Below are positions 29,993-41,300 of a stretch of DNA of 64,000 bases, one piece after another. Each line of letters opens with the position of its first letter. The stretch's first letter is position 1. The position numbers and the translations under genes are program-made. Below the pieces are notes generated by a model. The model was not told where the DNA came from. It did not search any database and was given only the letters and a program-made list of their open reading frames with translations. The stretch is from the NCBI RefSeq assembly GCF_013705725.1, contig NZ_CP055481.1:4154001-4218000 (forward strand). Direction: 5' to 3'. Origin of the DNA: Klebsiella sp. RHBSTW-00484 (GTDB lineage Bacteria > Pseudomonadota > Gammaproteobacteria > Enterobacterales > Enterobacteriaceae).

Positions 29993-31222
29993 CTACACGT
30001 CCAGCAGCAGACGAGTCGGGTCTTCCAGCAGATCTTTAATCGCCACCAGGAAGCCAACCGATTCACGTCCGTCGATCAGACGGTGGTCGTAGGAGAGCGC
30101 CAGGTACATCATCGGCAGAATTTCTACCTTACCATTGACCGCCATCGGACGGTCTTTAATGGCATGCATACCCAAAATAGCGCTCTGCGGTGGGTTGATG
30201 ATTGGCGTGGACATCAGAGAACCGAATACGCCGCCGTTGGTAATAGTGAAATTACCGCCGATCAGGTCATCTACGGTCAGCTTGCCGTCGCGGCCTTTCA
30301 GTGCCAACTCTTTAATATTCTTCTCGATGTCCGCCATGCCCAGCAGGTCAACATCGCGCAGAACCGGGGTCACCAGGCCGCGCGGCGTGGAGACTGCCAT
30401 GCTGACATCGAAATAGTTGTGGTAAACCACGTCATCGCCATCAATGGAAGCGTTCACTTCCGGATAGCGTTTCAGCGCTTCAACCACCGCCTTCACGTAG
30501 AAGGACATAAAGCCCAGGCGGATGCCGTGACGTTTTTCAAACGCGTCGCCGTACTGCTTACGCAGATCCATAATTGGCTTCATGTTGACTTCGTTGAAGG
30601 TCGTCAGCATGGCGGTAGAGTTCTTCGCTTCCAGCAGACGCTCAGCAACCCGTTTACGCAGACGGGTCATCGGCACACGTTTTTCAGAGCGATGGCCCAG
30701 TTGTGCTGCCGGAGCCGCTGCGGTGGTGGCAGTTGCCGGGGCTTTCGCTTCCGCTTTAGCCGGAGCGCTTGCCAGATGTTTCTCAACATCTTCACGGGTC
30801 AGGCGGCCGCCAACGCCGGTACCTTTAATGGCCGCCGCGTCGAGGTTGTGTTCAGCCAGCAGGCGACGAATCGCCGGGCTCAGCGCGTCGTTGCTTTGTT
30901 CTTCCAGAGACGCTTGCTGACGCTGAGCCGGGGTAGACTCTTTGGCGTCGGCTTTCTCGCCGGACTCTTTGCCTGCGCTGTTGCCTTCACGCAGGCGACC
31001 GAGGATCTGACGAGACAGCACGGTGGCGCCTTCATCTTCCAGCACTGCTTCCAGAATGCCGTCCGCTGATGCCGGTACTTCCAGTACCACTTTGTCAGTT
31101 TCGATTTCTACCAGCACTTCATCACGCTGGACGCTATCGCCCGGTTTTTTATGCCAGGTCGCAACCGTCGCGTCAGCTACGGACTCAGGCAGATCGGGAA
31201 CCAGAATATCTACGCTACTCAT
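29993..31222 (-). CDS. sucB: Dihydrolipoyl succinyltransferase (E2 of 2-oxoglutarate dehydrogenase)
   Basis: The protein has 409 residues. One lipoyl domain has its lipoate Lys44 in [13 protein letters not shown]; an E1/E3-binding domain ([22 protein letters not shown]) lies near 110-145; an Ala/Pro-rich linker leads to the acyltransferase core with [11 protein letters not shown] near the end. It is slightly longer than E. coli SucB (405) because of the linker. It transfers succinyl groups from E1 to CoA. It lies 14 bases after sucA. Confidence 0.98.
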   Translation of the reverse strand: MSSVDILVPDLPESVADATVATWHKKPGDSVQRDEVLVEIETDKVVLEVPASADGILEAVLEDEGATVLSRQILGRLREGNSAGKESGEKADAKESTPAQRQQASLEEQSNDALSPAIRRLLAEHNLDAAAIKGTGVGGRLTREDVEKHLASAPAKAEAKAPATATTAAAPAAQLGHRSEKRVPMTRLRKRVAERLLEAKNSTAMLTTFNEVNMKPIMDLRKQYGDAFEKRHGIRLGFMSFYVKAVVEALKRYPEVNASIDGDDVVYHNYFDVSMAVSTPRGLVTPVLRDVDLLGMADIEKNIKELALKGRDGKLTVDDLIGGNFTITNGGVFGSLMSTPIINPPQSAILGMHAIKDRPMAVNGKVEILPMMYLALSYDHRLIDGRESVGFLVAIKDLLEDPTRLLLDV

Positions 31223-31236
31223 TATGTATCCTTTAA

Positions 31237-34044
31237 TTAATCGACGTTCAGCGCGTCATTGACCAGATCTTGTTGCTGTTTCTGGTGAACGGACAAGTAT
31301 CCTACCGCCGGAGAGGCGGAGGCCGGGCGGCCTGCATAACGCAGAGAAGCCCCAAACGGAATCACTTCGCGGAAGTGATGCTGGCTGCAGTACCACGCGC
31401 CCTGGTTGAGCGGTTCTTCCTGACACCAGACAAATTCATGCACGTGCGCATAAGGTTTCAGCGCTTCCTGTACCGCCTGATGCGGGAACGGATAGAGCTG
31501 CTCTACGCGAACGATAGCAACATCTTTTTGGTCGTTCTTGCGGCGCTGTTCCAGCAGGTCGTAGTAAACCTTACCAGAGCACAGCACAACGCGCTTCACC
31601 GCTTTCGGGTCGAGGTCGTCGATTTCTCCGATAGCCGGTTGGAAGGTGCCGTTCGCCAGTTCGTCCATGCTCGACACCGCCAGCGGGTGACGCAGCAGAG
31701 ATTTCGGTGACATCACGATCAGCGGACGGCGCATACCGCGCAGCGCCTGACGACGCAGCATATGGTAAACCTGCGCCGGGGTTGAAGGCACGCAGACCTG
31801 CATATTTTGCTCAGCGCAAAGCTGCAGATAACGCTCCAGGCGCGCGGAGGAGTGCTCCGGACCCTGGCCTTCGTAGCCGTGCGGCAGCAGCATCACCAGG
31901 CCGCACATACGACCCCACTTCTGCTCACCGGAGCTGATGAACTGGTCGATAACCACCTGCGCGCCGTTGGCGAAGTCACCAAACTGCGCTTCCCAGATGG
32001 TCAGGGTACGCGGCTCAGCGGTGGCATAACCGTATTCAAACGCCAGAACGGCTTCTTCAGACAGGACGGAGTCCCAAACCTTGAAGTGACCCTGACCGTT
32101 GTGAACGTGCTGCAGCGGCGTATAAGTCGAACCATTTTTCTGGTTATGGATCACCGCATGGCGGTGGAAGAAGGTGCCGCGCCCGGAGTCTTCACCCGAC
32201 AAGCGCACGGAAATTCCTTCATCAACCATGGTGGCGTAGGCGAGGTTTTCCGCGCCGCCCCAGTCGAACAGCTTCTCACCGGCGGCCATTGACTGGCGAT
32301 CGCCGTAAATCTTCGCCACGCGGGACTGCATCTCAATGCCTTCCGGCACGGTGCTGATGCGCTTAGCCAGCTCCTGCAGACGCTTAGGCTCAACTTTGTC
32401 CGGGTAGCTCTCATCCCACTCGTGGTTGAGGTACGGGGACCAGGTAAAGGAGTGCATGTTCATCGGACGCCACTCCTGCACCACGCATTCGCCAGCATCC
32501 AGCGCGTCGCGGTAGAGGTTAACCTGCTCGGTAGCGTCTTCCAGCGTCGCGACTTTATCGGCTTCCAGCTTGTCAGCGTAGATTTTACGCGGCGTCGGAT
32601 GCTTTTTGATTTTCTGATACATCAACGGCTGGGTTGCGCTCGGCTCATCGGCTTCGTTATGGCCGTGACGGCGATAGCAGAACAGGTCGATAAAGACATC
32701 GCGCTTGAAGGTGTTGCGGAAATCCAGCGCCAGGCGGGTAACGAAAGCGACGGCTTCCGGGTCATCGGCGTTAACGTGGAAAATCGGCGATTGCACCATT
32801 TTACCGATATCGGTGCAGTACGGGGTAGAACGCGCATCCAGTGGGTTGGAAGTGGTGAAGCCCACCTGGTTGTTAATAACGATGCGGACGGTACCGCCCA
32901 CTTCATAGCCGCGCGCTTTGGACATGTTCAGGGTTTCCTGAACCACGCCCTGCCCGGTAACTGCGGCGTCACCGTGAATGGTAATCGGCAGAACTTTGTT
33001 GCTGCTCGGCTCGTCCAGACGGTCAAGGCGAGCACGTACGGAACCAATAACCACCGGGCTGACGATTTCCAGGTGCGACGGGTTAAACGCCAGCGCCAGG
33101 TGCACCAGACCGCCTTCGGTTTCCATATCGGAAGAGAAGCCCATGTGGTACTTCACGTCGCCGGTGCCGAGGTGTTCTTTATGTTTGCCGGCGAACTCGT
33201 CGAACAGGTCCTGTGGTTTTTTACCCAGCACGTTGACCAGTACGTTCAGACGACCACGGTGCGCCATACCCAGCACCACTTCGCGGGTGCCGCTCTTACC
33301 CGCGTGGCGGATAATCTCTTTCAGCATTGGGATTAACGCATCGCCGCCTTCCAGCGAGAAACGTTTTGCGCCAGGGAATTTCGCCCCGAGGTAGCGCTCC
33401 AGGCCTTCCGCTGCGGTCAGCTCGCTCAGGAAGCGTTTTTTCTCTTCTGCGCTAAAGCTCGCTTTGCCAGCTACCGACTCGATGCGCTGCTGGATCCAGC
33501 GTTTTTCTTCGGTAGAGGTAATGTGCATGTATTCCGCGCCGATGGAGCCGCAGTAGGTTTGCTTGAGGGCGGAAACCAGATCGCCCAGCTTCATCGTATC
33601 TTTACCGATGGCAAAAGAACCTACGTTATAGATTTCCTGGAAATCGGCCTCAGTCAGATCGTGGTAAGCCGGATCAAGATCCGCCACTCTCTCTTGCTGC
33701 CACAGTCCCAGCGGATCGAGATTCGCATGCTGGTGACCACGGAAGCGGTATGCGTTGATGAGCTGCAGGACTTTTACCTGCTTCACATTGGTGTCAGGGT
33801 CGGATATCGAAGAAGTGTAACGTGAGGCATCCTTCGCCAGGCGGCGGAAATAATCACGCGTTTTGGAATGAAATTGATCCGGTTTGACTCCGGTGCCAGG
33901 TAACTGCTGGAACATAGAACGCCAGTTGGCGTCAACAGAGTCAGGATCGGTTAAGAAGTCTTCATAGAGCTGTTCTATCCAGCTCTGGTTAGAACCAGAG
34001 AGGTAAGAAGAGTCCAGCCAGGCTTTCATTGCGCCGTTCTGCAT
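31237..34044 (-). CDS. sucA: 2-oxoglutarate dehydrogenase E1 component
   Basis: The protein has 935 residues (933 in E. coli). The thiamine diphosphate region with [18 protein letters not shown] and the metal-site [12 protein letters not shown] is central; [18 protein letters not shown] lies near 260; the C-terminal transketolase part holds [15 protein letters not shown]. It decarboxylates 2-oxoglutarate and passes the succinyl group to SucB lipoate. It is preceded by a repeat-filled spacer from sdhB. Confidence 0.98.
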   Translation of the reverse strand: MQNGAMKAWLDSSYLSGSNQSWIEQLYEDFLTDPDSVDANWRSMFQQLPGTGVKPDQFHSKTRDYFRRLAKDASRYTSSISDPDTNVKQVKVLQLINAYRFRGHQHANLDPLGLWQQERVADLDPAYHDLTEADFQEIYNVGSFAIGKDTMKLGDLVSALKQTYCGSIGAEYMHITSTEEKRWIQQRIESVAGKASFSAEEKKRFLSELTAAEGLERYLGAKFPGAKRFSLEGGDALIPMLKEIIRHAGKSGTREVVLGMAHRGRLNVLVNVLGKKPQDLFDEFAGKHKEHLGTGDVKYHMGFSSDMETEGGLVHLALAFNPSHLEIVSPVVIGSVRARLDRLDEPSSNKVLPITIHGDAAVTGQGVVQETLNMSKARGYEVGGTVRIVINNQVGFTTSNPLDARSTPYCTDIGKMVQSPIFHVNADDPEAVAFVTRLALDFRNTFKRDVFIDLFCYRRHGHNEADEPSATQPLMYQKIKKHPTPRKIYADKLEADKVATLEDATEQVNLYRDALDAGECVVQEWRPMNMHSFTWSPYLNHEWDESYPDKVEPKRLQELAKRISTVPEGIEMQSRVAKIYGDRQSMAAGEKLFDWGGAENLAYATMVDEGISVRLSGEDSGRGTFFHRHAVIHNQKNGSTYTPLQHVHNGQGHFKVWDSVLSEEAVLAFEYGYATAEPRTLTIWEAQFGDFANGAQVVIDQFISSGEQKWGRMCGLVMLLPHGYEGQGPEHSSARLERYLQLCAEQNMQVCVPSTPAQVYHMLRRQALRGMRRPLIVMSPKSLLRHPLAVSSMDELANGTFQPAIGEIDDLDPKAVKRVVLCSGKVYYDLLEQRRKNDQKDVAIVRVEQLYPFPHQAVQEALKPYAHVHEFVWCQEEPLNQGAWYCSQHHFREVIPFGASLRYAGRPASASPAVGYLSVHQKQQQDLVNDALNVD

Positions 34045-34160
34045 CGTGATCCCTTAAGCATTTATATGCTTATTTCGCCGTAGAAACTACCACGCACAGA
34101 AGTTGTACGTGCCGGGGTTCACTTTTTGCGGAGGAGTTGTGGTTTCTTCCGCTAAGGAAC

Positions 34161-34325
34161 CTTTAAAAACTGCCATTAATCTTCGGCGTTCAGGCTGCGG
34201 TTGCGTTGGCTGCCTTCACTTACCCCGGTCACATAGTTCACTATGCTCCCGGGGATACGTTCAGTTGCCGCCTTACCTCGCTCTGAACGCCTTGATTACT
34301 GGTACATATTTGGCGGTTTTTAAAG
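34161..34325. repeat. ERIC-like palindrome with an outer inverted repeat, sucA-sdhB spacer
   Basis: The core (about 34186-34292) begins GGCGTTCAG and ends CTGAACGCC, and its middle TTACCCCGGTCACATAG resembles the ERIC consensus. An outer pair, CTTTAAAAACTGCCA (34161-34175) and TGGCGGTTTTTAAAG (34311-34325), matches inverted at 14 of 15 bases. The whole could fold as one long hairpin in the sdh-suc mRNA. Confidence 0.75.
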
Positions 34326-34339
34326 ATTTCCTGCTATCC

Positions 34340-34456
34340 CCTTCATACTTCAAGTTACATGTGCGTTGGCTTTCCTCACTCACCCCAGTCACTTACTTGA
34401 GTAAGCTCCTGGGGATTCGCTGCGTCGCCGCCTTCCTGTAACTCGAATTATTTAGG
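34340..34456. repeat. Second ERIC-like element, sucA-sdhB spacer
   Basis: The stretch contains CTCACTCACCCCAGTCACTT and GTAAGCTCCTGGGGATTC, the hallmark ERIC core, between inverted TTCAAGTTACA and TGTAACTCGAA arms. It lies 14 bases after the first palindrome. Being inside the sdh-suc operon, it is transcribed and may affect mRNA processing. Confidence 0.88.
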
Positions 34457-34499
34457 GTATTCATTTCCTGGTGGCACAAACGCTACCGGGGTTACTGCT

Positions 34500-34548
34500 T
34501 TTGGTAGCCCGGATAAGCGGTAGCGCCATCCGGGACAGTCCGGGTTAC
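34500..34548. repeat. REP element directly after sdhB
   Basis: GGTAGCCCGGATAAGCGG and CGCCATCCGGGACAG form an imperfect REP hairpin ending at the sdhB stop. It lies between sdhB and the ERIC pair. Confidence 0.75.
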
Positions 34549-35265
34549 TTATGCACTGCGCTGCAACAGCATCGACTTAATGTGGCCGATGGCGCGCGTC
34601 GGGTTCAGACCCTTAGGACAAACACTGACGCAGTTCATAATGCTGTGACAGCGGAATACGCTGAAAGCATCGCTCAACCCTTCAAGACGGCTGTCGGTTT
34701 CGGTATCGCGGCTGTCAATCAGGAAGCGATACGCCGCCAGCAGACCGGCCGGGCCGACAAACTTGTCAGGGTTCCACCAGAACGACGGGCAAGACGTCGA
34801 ACAACATGCGCAGAGAATACACTCGTACAAACCATCAAGTTTCTCACGCTGCTCTGGCATCTGCAGATGCTCGCGAGCCGGAGGATTTTGCCCATTATTC
34901 AACAAGTAAGGCTTAATCTTCTCATATTGTGCATAGAATTGCCCCATGTCTACAACCAAATCGCGAATAACTGGCAACCCTGGTAGCGGACGGATAACAA
35001 TTTTCTTACCTGGCTTATTCAGCGCGGAAATAGGTGTGATGCAGGCCAGACCATTTTTGCCGTTCATGTTCAGACCGTCGGAGCCACAAACCCCTTCACG
35101 ACAGGAGCGGCGGAACGACAACGACGGATCTTTTTCTTTCAGCTGCATCAGCGCATCGAGCAGCATCATGTCGCGACCTTCTTCCGCTTCCAGGGTGTAA
35201 TCCTGCATATGCGGAGCATCGTCTACGTCCGGGTTATAACGATAAACTGAAAACTCGAGTTTCAT
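34549..35265 (-). CDS. sdhB: Succinate dehydrogenase iron-sulfur subunit
   Basis: The protein has 238 residues, the E. coli length. Cys motifs bind three clusters: SCREGVCGSDGLNMNG for [2Fe-2S], CILCACCSTSCPSFWWN and CHSIMNCVSVCPKGLNP for the [4Fe-4S] and [3Fe-4S] centres. It carries electrons from SdhA flavin to ubiquinone at SdhCD. It follows sdhA after 15 bases. Confidence 0.98.
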   Translation of the reverse strand: MKLEFSVYRYNPDVDDAPHMQDYTLEAEEGRDMMLLDALMQLKEKDPSLSFRRSCREGVCGSDGLNMNGKNGLACITPISALNKPGKKIVIRPLPGLPVIRDLVVDMGQFYAQYEKIKPYLLNNGQNPPAREHLQMPEQREKLDGLYECILCACCSTSCPSFWWNPDKFVGPAGLLAAYRFLIDSRDTETDSRLEGLSDAFSVFRCHSIMNCVSVCPKGLNPTRAIGHIKSMLLQRSA

Positions 35266-35280
35266 ATTCCTGTCTCCGCA

Positions 35281-37047
35281 TTAATAAGTACGAATCTTCG
35301 GCGGGAATGCCGGACGCAGTTTCGGTTCCATATTGACTTGACGTCGCGTCATGGATTCCGATTCTGGCAGATACAGGGAATGACACAGCCAGTTCGCATC
35401 ATCACGATCCGGATAGTCGAAGCGGCTATGCGCGCCACGGCTTTCAGTACGGAAGTTTGCAGATACCGCAGTGGCGTAAGCGGTTTCCATCAGGTTATCC
35501 AGCTCCAGGCACTCAACGCGCTGGGTGTTGAACTCGCTGGAAGTGTCATCCAGACGGGCATTTTTCAGGCGCTCGCGGATAGCTTTCAGCTGTTCAAGAC
35601 CTTTGGCCATCGCATCACCTTCGCGGAATACCGAGAAGTTGTGCTGCATACATTCTTGCAGCGCTTTGCGGATTTCGACCGGGTCTTCACCGTTACGGTT
35701 GCCGTTCCAGCGGTTCAGGCGCTCCAGAGAAGCATCAATCTCTTCTTCTGTTGCATCGCGAAGTTCGCCCTGCTCAGCAATAGATTCTTGCAGATGCAGA
35801 CCAACCGCGCGGCCAAAGACCACCAGGTCAAGCAGCGAGTTGCCGCCCAGACGGTTAGCGCCGTGGACCGATACGCAGGCGATTTCACCCACCGCGAACA
35901 GCCCCGGAATCACCACGTCTTCACCCTGCTCGTTCACGGTCAGCGCCTGGCCGCTTACGCGGGTCGGAATACCGCCCATCATGTAGTGGCAGGTTGGAAT
36001 GACCGGAATCGGCTCTTTCACCGGATCAACGTGGGCGAAGGTACGGGAGAGCTCAAGGATACCCGGCAGACGGGATTCGAGAACTTCTTTACCCAGATGG
36101 TCGAGTTTCAGTTTGGCGTGCGGGCCCCACGGACCGTCGCAGCCGCGGCCTTCGCGGATTTCGATCATGATGGAACGCGCCACCACGTCACGACCCGCCA
36201 GGTCTTTCGCATTCGGGGCATAGCGCTCCATAAAGCGCTCGCCGTGTTTATTCAGCAGGTATCCGCCTTCACCACGGCAGCCTTCGGTGACCAGAACCCC
36301 TGCCCCGGCGATACCGGTTGGGTGGAACTGCCACATCTCCATATCCTGCACCGGCACACCGGCGCGGATAGCCATGCCAACACCGTCACCAGTGTTGATA
36401 TGCGCGTTGGTGGTGGACTGGTAAATACGGCCTGCGCCGCCGGTCGCCAGCACGGTGGCGCGGGCTTTGAAGTAGACCACTTCACCGGTTTCGATACACA
36501 GGGCGGTACAACCGACCACAGCGCCATCGGCGTTTTTCACCAGATCCAGCGCATACCACTCAGAAAAAATAGTGGTGTGGTTTTTCAGGTTCTGCTGATA
36601 CAGCGTGTGCAGTAAGGCGTGACCAGTACGGTCAGCCGCCGCTGCGGTACGTGCCGCCTGCTCGCCACCGAAGTTTTTCGACTGGCCGCCAAACGGACGT
36701 TGATAGATGGTGCCATCGTCGAGACGAGAAAACGGCAGCCCCATATGATCCAGTTCAAGAATCGCTTCCGGACCGGTTTTGCACATATATTCAATGGCGT
36801 CCTGGTCACCAATATAGTCCGACCCTTTTACGGTGTCGTACATGTGCCATTCCCAGTTATCTTCATGGGTATTACCGAGCGCCACGGTGATGCCACCCTG
36901 TGCGGAAACGGTATGGGAACGGGTCGGGAAAACTTTGGAGAGCAGCGCACAGGTCTGGCCGCTCTGGGAAATTTGCAGCGCCGCGCGCATACCTGCGCCA
37001 CCGGCACCAATCACAACTGCATCAAATTCTCTGACAGGCAATTTCAT
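35281..37047 (-). CDS. sdhA: Succinate dehydrogenase flavoprotein subunit
   Basis: The protein has 588 residues from the ATG at 37047, the E. coli length; an upstream in-frame start is not used because this ATG overlaps the sdhD stop by one base (TAATG). FAD binding is seen in [14 protein letters not shown]; the covalent-FAD His is in SHTVSAQGG; active-site segments include the HPTG and [18 protein letters not shown] motifs. It oxidises succinate to fumarate on the inner face of the membrane. Confidence 0.98.
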   Translation of the reverse strand: MKLPVREFDAVVIGAGGAGMRAALQISQSGQTCALLSKVFPTRSHTVSAQGGITVALGNTHEDNWEWHMYDTVKGSDYIGDQDAIEYMCKTGPEAILELDHMGLPFSRLDDGTIYQRPFGGQSKNFGGEQAARTAAAADRTGHALLHTLYQQNLKNHTTIFSEWYALDLVKNADGAVVGCTALCIETGEVVYFKARATVLATGGAGRIYQSTTNAHINTGDGVGMAIRAGVPVQDMEMWQFHPTGIAGAGVLVTEGCRGEGGYLLNKHGERFMERYAPNAKDLAGRDVVARSIMIEIREGRGCDGPWGPHAKLKLDHLGKEVLESRLPGILELSRTFAHVDPVKEPIPVIPTCHYMMGGIPTRVSGQALTVNEQGEDVVIPGLFAVGEIACVSVHGANRLGGNSLLDLVVFGRAVGLHLQESIAEQGELRDATEEEIDASLERLNRWNGNRNGEDPVEIRKALQECMQHNFSVFREGDAMAKGLEQLKAIRERLKNARLDDTSSEFNTQRVECLELDNLMETAYATAVSANFRTESRGAHSRFDYPDRDDANWLCHSLYLPESESMTRRQVNMEPKLRPAFPPKIRTY

Positions 37048-37394
37048 TACACACCCCACACCACAACAAATCCATAAAGAACGTAAGCCACCAGCGCAAC
37101 CACGATAAGCAGTTGCAGAACCAAACGTACAGCCAGTGGTTTAACGTAGTCCGTTAACACCTGCCACATACCGATCCAGGCGTGGATCAGAATGGAGACG
37201 AGAGCCAGCAGGGTGAAGACTTTAGTGAACGCGGAGGAGAAAAAGCCCGTCCAGACTTCCCATGAAATTTCACCGGTGGTGGCAAAGAAGCCGACCATGT
37301 AGATGATGTATAGGGTGAGGACGATGGCGGTAGCACGGACCAGAATAAAGTCATGTACGCCGTTGCGTCCTAGTGCTGAGGCGTTGCTTACCAT
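37047..37394 (-). CDS. sdhD: Succinate dehydrogenase membrane anchor subunit D
   Basis: The protein has 115 residues with three membrane helices, beginning [20 protein letters not shown]. The haem-ligand His lies in [16 protein letters not shown], followed by the Asp and Tyr of the quinone site. With SdhC it anchors the complex and binds haem b556. It overlaps sdhC by seven bases and sdhA by one. Confidence 0.97.
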   Translation of the reverse strand: MVSNASALGRNGVHDFILVRATAIVLTLYIIYMVGFFATTGEISWEVWTGFFSSAFTKVFTLLALVSILIHAWIGMWQVLTDYVKPLAVRLVLQLLIVVALVAYVLYGFVVVWGV

Positions 37395-37777
37395 ACGAGT
37401 ACTCCTGCGAGAAGTGAAAGCACGACAGTAATAACAAAAGAAATCTTGGCGGAGCGTGTCCCTACTTCGAGGGTTTCTTCAAGATAGCCAAAATCCATCA
37501 GCAGATGGCGAATACCCACCACTGCGTGATAAGCCAGCGCGGTTAAAATGCCCCACATGATGAACTTCACAAAGAAGCTATCCATGATGGATGCCGCCGT
37601 GAGGAAACCTTCGGGAGAGGAAAGGCTGGTGCCCAACAACCAAAGCAGAATCCCGACCGCCACAAAAGTGATCACTCCGGATACGCGATGGAGAATGGAC
37701 GCTATCGCCGTGATTGGGAACCGGATCGTTTGTAGATCCAGATTGACAGGTCTTTGTTTTTTCACATTTCTTACCAT
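37388..37777 (-). CDS. sdhC: Succinate dehydrogenase cytochrome b556 subunit C
   Basis: The protein has 129 residues when started at the ATG of [20 protein letters not shown], equal in length to E. coli SdhC; starts further upstream add unmatched residues. Three membrane helices are seen, with the quinone-site [12 protein letters not shown] motif and a haem-ligand His in [14 protein letters not shown]. It is first in sdhCDAB-sucABCD, divergent from gltA. Confidence 0.96.
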   Translation of the reverse strand: MVRNVKKQRPVNLDLQTIRFPITAIASILHRVSGVITFVAVGILLWLLGTSLSSPEGFLTAASIMDSFFVKFIMWGILTALAYHAVVGIRHLLMDFGYLEETLEVGTRSAKISFVITVVLSLLAGVLVW

Positions 37778-38430
37778 GAATAACGCCCACATGCTGTTCT
37801 TATTGTTTCCTTCCTCCGGTCTGCTTGCGGGTCAGACAGCGTCCTTATCTATAACCTGAAGTCATATTAAAACCCCTTTTCAAGAGTTCAAATCTGACAA
37901 AATAACGCTGGGTGGCTCGGGATTGCAGGGTGTTCCGGAGACCTGGCGGCAGTATAGGCCGTTCACAAAATCATTACAATTAACCTACATATAGTTTGTC
38001 GGGTTTTCTCCCGAACAGTGATCAATGTCACGATAAAAACATATTTTTAAAATTTAATCATCTGATTTGACAAATATTAAACATTATTGTTACAACCATT
38101 ACCAGATAAATGCGATGATAGGCAAAAGTTATGGGGTCACTCTTTTACCTGCGAATAAGTTATGTAACAGTGAGAGAGTATTGACCGATGTAATCAGGAC
38201 AGTTATTAGTGGTATATAGTTTATAAAATTCGGGCTGCTAAAACGCTGATTTGCTGTTGTTTCAACGTAGACGGAAGACTTACCATCAAGCGCCCTTGCT
38301 CTGTACCCTGCCCTTTTCGCGACGCAGAGCGATGTGCAACATAACAAACTGGTAACGTCATCCGCTACGGGCCGAATGCAAATCCACCACCCGGCAGCCT
38401 TAAGCAATAAAGGCGCTAAGGAGACCATAA
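37778..38430. promoter_or_regulatory. Divergent sdhC-gltA control region with a CRP-like site
   Basis: About 650 bases without a credible gene. GTGA-TCAATG-TCAC at 38018-38031 fits the core of a CRP site, about 240 bases before sdhC. AT-rich stretches around 37970-38110 would fit ArcA control, which represses both operons in E. coli without oxygen. The gltA ribosome site AAGGAG lies just before 38431. Confidence 0.65.
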
Positions 38431-39714
38431 ATGTCTGATGCTAAAGCAAAAATCACCCTGGGTGGTGATACTGCTATTGAACTGGATGTGCTAAAAGGCA
38501 CTCTCGGTCAGGATGTTATTGATATTCGTAGTCTTGGTTCAAAAGGCGTATTTACTTTTGACCCTGGTTTCACCTCAACCGCATCATGTGAATCTAAAAT
38601 CACCTTTATCGATGGTGATGAAGGTATCCTGCTGCACCGCGGTTTCCCGATCGATCAGTTAGCGACCGATTCCAACTACCTGGAAGTGTGCTACATCCTG
38701 CTGAACGGTGAAAAACCGGACCAGGCCCAGTACGACGAATTCAAAACTATCGTTACCCGCCACACCATGATTCACGAGCAGATCACCCGTCTGTTCCACG
38801 CATTCCGTCGCGACTCTCACCCGATGGCCGTGATGTGCGGTATCACCGGTGCGCTGGCTGCGTTTTATCACGATTCGCTGGATGTGAATAACCCACGCCA
38901 CCGCGATATCGCCGCATTCCGCCTGCTTTCCAAAATGCCGACTATGGCGGCGATGTGTTACAAGTATTCAATCGGCCAGCCTTTCGTTTATCCGCGCAAT
39001 GACCTCTCCTACGCGGGTAACTTCCTGAATATGATGTTCTCCACGCCGTGTGAAAAGTATGAAGTGAACCCGATACTGGAACGCGCCATGGACCGTATCC
39101 TGATCCTGCATGCCGATCACGAACAGAACGCCTCAACATCCACCGTGCGTACCGCAGGCTCTTCTGGCGCGAACCCGTTCGCCTGTATCGCTGCGGGTAT
39201 TGCTTCCCTGTGGGGACCGGCACACGGCGGCGCCAACGAAGCAGCGCTGAAAATGCTGGAAGAGATCAGCTCGGTTAAACACATTCCGGAATTTGTGCGT
39301 CGTGCAAAAGACAAAAATGACTCTTTCCGCCTGATGGGCTTTGGTCACCGTGTTTATAAAAACTATGACCCGCGCGCCACCGTGATGCGTGAAACCTGCC
39401 ATGAAGTGCTGAAAGAACTGGGTACCAAAGACGATCTGCTGGAAGTGGCGATGGAGCTTGAGCACATTGCGCTCAACGACCCGTACTTCATCGAGAAGAA
39501 ACTCTACCCGAACGTCGATTTCTACTCCGGTATCATTCTGAAAGCGATGGGTATCCCATCTTCCATGTTTACCGTTATCTTCGCGATGGCGCGTACCGTG
39601 GGCTGGATTGCACACTGGAACGAAATGCACACCGATGGCATGAAAATCGCCCGTCCACGTCAGCTGTACACCGGCTACGAAAAACGCGATTTCAAAAACG
39701 ATATCAAATACTAA
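38431..39714 (+). CDS. gltA: Citrate synthase, type II (hexameric, NADH-sensitive)
   Basis: The protein has 427 residues, the E. coli length. The citrate synthase signature [14 protein letters not shown] holds one catalytic His; another is in [15 protein letters not shown]; the catalytic Asp is in YPNVDFYSG. It condenses acetyl-CoA and oxaloacetate to start the TCA cycle. It is single-gene and ends in an intrinsic terminator. Confidence 0.98.
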   Translation: MSDAKAKITLGGDTAIELDVLKGTLGQDVIDIRSLGSKGVFTFDPGFTSTASCESKITFIDGDEGILLHRGFPIDQLATDSNYLEVCYILLNGEKPDQAQYDEFKTIVTRHTMIHEQITRLFHAFRRDSHPMAVMCGITGALAAFYHDSLDVNNPRHRDIAAFRLLSKMPTMAAMCYKYSIGQPFVYPRNDLSYAGNFLNMMFSTPCEKYEVNPILERAMDRILILHADHEQNASTSTVRTAGSSGANPFACIAAGIASLWGPAHGGANEAALKMLEEISSVKHIPEFVRRAKDKNDSFRLMGFGHRVYKNYDPRATVMRETCHEVLKELGTKDDLLEVAMELEHIALNDPYFIEKKLYPNVDFYSGIILKAMGIPSSMFTVIFAMARTVGWIAHWNEMHTDGMKIARPRQLYTGYEKRDFKNDIKY

Positions 39715-39732
39715 GCCTGATATTGTGAAGAT

Positions 39733-39761
39733 AAAAAACGCGCCTGACGGCGCGTTTTTTT
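39733..39761 (+). terminator. gltA intrinsic terminator
   Basis: AAAAAACGCGCC-TGAC-GGCGCGTTTTTTT is a symmetric hairpin with T-tract on plus and A-tract before it, so it can act in both directions, also for the nei transcript arriving from the other side. Confidence 0.92.
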
Positions 39762-39838
39762 ATGGCTGACAAACTGCACCTGGCTGGAATTGCCCGGTGG
39801 CACTTCGTTTGCACGGGCCACCAAAAACAGGCATATAG

Positions 39839-40630
39839 CTAGTGCTGACACCCCGGGCACCAGTAGAACGGCCTTGATGACAGCATGGTTCTCTCGATAA
39901 TCCCGCCGCAGCGCTCGCAGGCTTCCCCTTCACGATGGAAAACCTTAAAACGAAACAGTGCGCCGTGATGCTTATTTTCATCCACCAGACCGCGCGTATT
40001 GTAAGACAAACGTGGGATATCGAGCAGCGCGTGGGCCAGCGCCTCAAGCTGTTTATCATCCAGCTCTGAGGCTTTATGACGCCCGGTTAATCCCACCTGC
40101 CAAAGGATCTCAACGCGCAGATAATTTCCCAATCCCGCAAGAAACGCTTGATCCAGCAGCAGCCCGGAGAATTGACGGTTGCGAAATTTCGTCGACAGAA
40201 GCCGCTCTTTGACCTGTTCAACAGTGAGGGTCATATCGAGCACATCCGGCCCCACCCGCAGCAAAAACGGATGCTGAGCGAGCTGTTCCGGGGTCAGCAT
40301 CTCAATATCGGAGGCGCTATAGAGCAAAATGGCCTTGTGCGCCGTCTGTAGCCTGACGCGCAGAATGCGGGTCGTCTCTGGCTGAGACTCAGCCTCGACC
40401 ACCCGCCAGACGCCGTACAGCTGATTATGGCTATAAAGCGTCAGCCCACCGGAGAAATGAGTCAACAGCGCCTTACCGCGAGTTTCAATGCGCGTTACCT
40501 GCTGACCGACCAGTTGAGATTGATAAGATTGTAATTGCGGAAAGGCGAACCACGCTCGCGTGAGGGGCTCGCCTTTGATCGCCGCTTCCAGGCTATCCGC
40601 CGCGCGGCGGATTTCCGGGCCTTCCGGCAT
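39839..40630 (-). CDS. nei: Endonuclease VIII, oxidised-pyrimidine DNA glycosylase/AP lyase
   Basis: The protein has 263 residues from [12 protein letters not shown], with Pro2 as catalytic amine and Glu3. The C-terminal zinc finger is CERCGGII...CPGCQ. Length and start equal E. coli Nei; the 12 upstream in-frame residues are excluded since Pro2 must be N-terminal after Met removal. It excises oxidised pyrimidines. It follows pcp by 16 bases, at the end of the oxoproline cluster. Confidence 0.97.
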   Translation of the reverse strand: MPEGPEIRRAADSLEAAIKGEPLTRAWFAFPQLQSYQSQLVGQQVTRIETRGKALLTHFSGGLTLYSHNQLYGVWRVVEAESQPETTRILRVRLQTAHKAILLYSASDIEMLTPEQLAQHPFLLRVGPDVLDMTLTVEQVKERLLSTKFRNRQFSGLLLDQAFLAGLGNYLRVEILWQVGLTGRHKASELDDKQLEALAHALLDIPRLSYNTRGLVDENKHHGALFRFKVFHREGEACERCGGIIERTMLSSRPFYWCPGCQH

Positions 40631-40646
40631 AATCATGTCCTTCTGT

Positions 40647-41291
40647 TTAGTGCGTGGCGCCGCCACCGATTTTCACGTCATCGCCCTGTTGCAGGGCAAC
40701 AGCGATAGCCGTTTCCAGCGCCGCACGCACCGTATCTACCGCCATGCTCGCTTCACCGGGATGAGCCGCAGCCTGCTCCGGCAGATACGGAATATGGATA
40801 AAGCCACCCTTTGCACCTGCCTTTGCACGCAGTCCATGCAGCAGACCGTACATCACATGGTTGCAGACAAAGGTTCCCGCCGTTTGCGACACCGATGCAG
40901 GGATCCCCCGACCACGTAGCGCGGAGACGATCGCTTTGATCGGCAACGAGCTGAAGTAGGCCGCTGGACCATCGGCAACAATCGGCACGTCGATCGGCTG
41001 CAAACCTTTATTGTCCGGGATCCGCGCATCATCGACGTTAATCGCCACCCGTTCGACGGTAATATCAACGCGTCCTCCCGCCTGCCCAACGGCAAGGGTC
41101 AAGACGGGATCCAGCTCATCGAGCGCGGCATTTAATACCGTGAGGGCCTCACCAAATACGCACGGCAGCTGCCGCGCCACCACGGGTTGTCCGGCAATAA
41201 TAACGCCATCCAGTTGCTTTACCACTTCCCACGAAGGGTTAACCGCCTCGCCGCCAAACGGCTCGAAACCGGTAATCAATACGCCAGCCAT
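40647..41291 (-). CDS. pcp: Pyrrolidone-carboxylate peptidase (pyroglutamyl peptidase I)
   Basis: The protein has 214 residues with the C15 peptidase triad at expected places: Glu80 in [18 protein letters not shown], Cys143 in [17 protein letters not shown], and His166 in [12 protein letters not shown]. It cuts N-terminal pyroglutamate from peptides in the cytoplasm, releasing 5-oxoproline, the substrate of the adjacent PxpABC. It is absent from this cluster in E. coli K-12. It follows the DUF979 gene by 9 bases. Confidence 0.97.
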   Translation of the reverse strand: MAGVLITGFEPFGGEAVNPSWEVVKQLDGVIIAGQPVVARQLPCVFGEALTVLNAALDELDPVLTLAVGQAGGRVDITVERVAINVDDARIPDNKGLQPIDVPIVADGPAAYFSSLPIKAIVSALRGRGIPASVSQTAGTFVCNHVMYGLLHGLRAKAGAKGGFIHIPYLPEQAAAHPGEASMAVDTVRAALETAIAVALQQGDDVKIGGGATH

Positions 41292-41300
41292 GATCCCTCC

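Noticed and set aside
29984..31069. Plus-strand open frame of 361 codons over sucB
   Set aside because: Antisense shadow of sucB caused by its high-GC codon use.
35338..36615. Plus-strand open frame of 425 codons over sdhA
   Set aside because: Antisense shadow of a fully conserved gene.
38129..38428. 99-codon minus-strand frame in the sdhC-gltA spacer
   Set aside because: It covers the gltA leader and promoter region, has no family likeness and odd composition.
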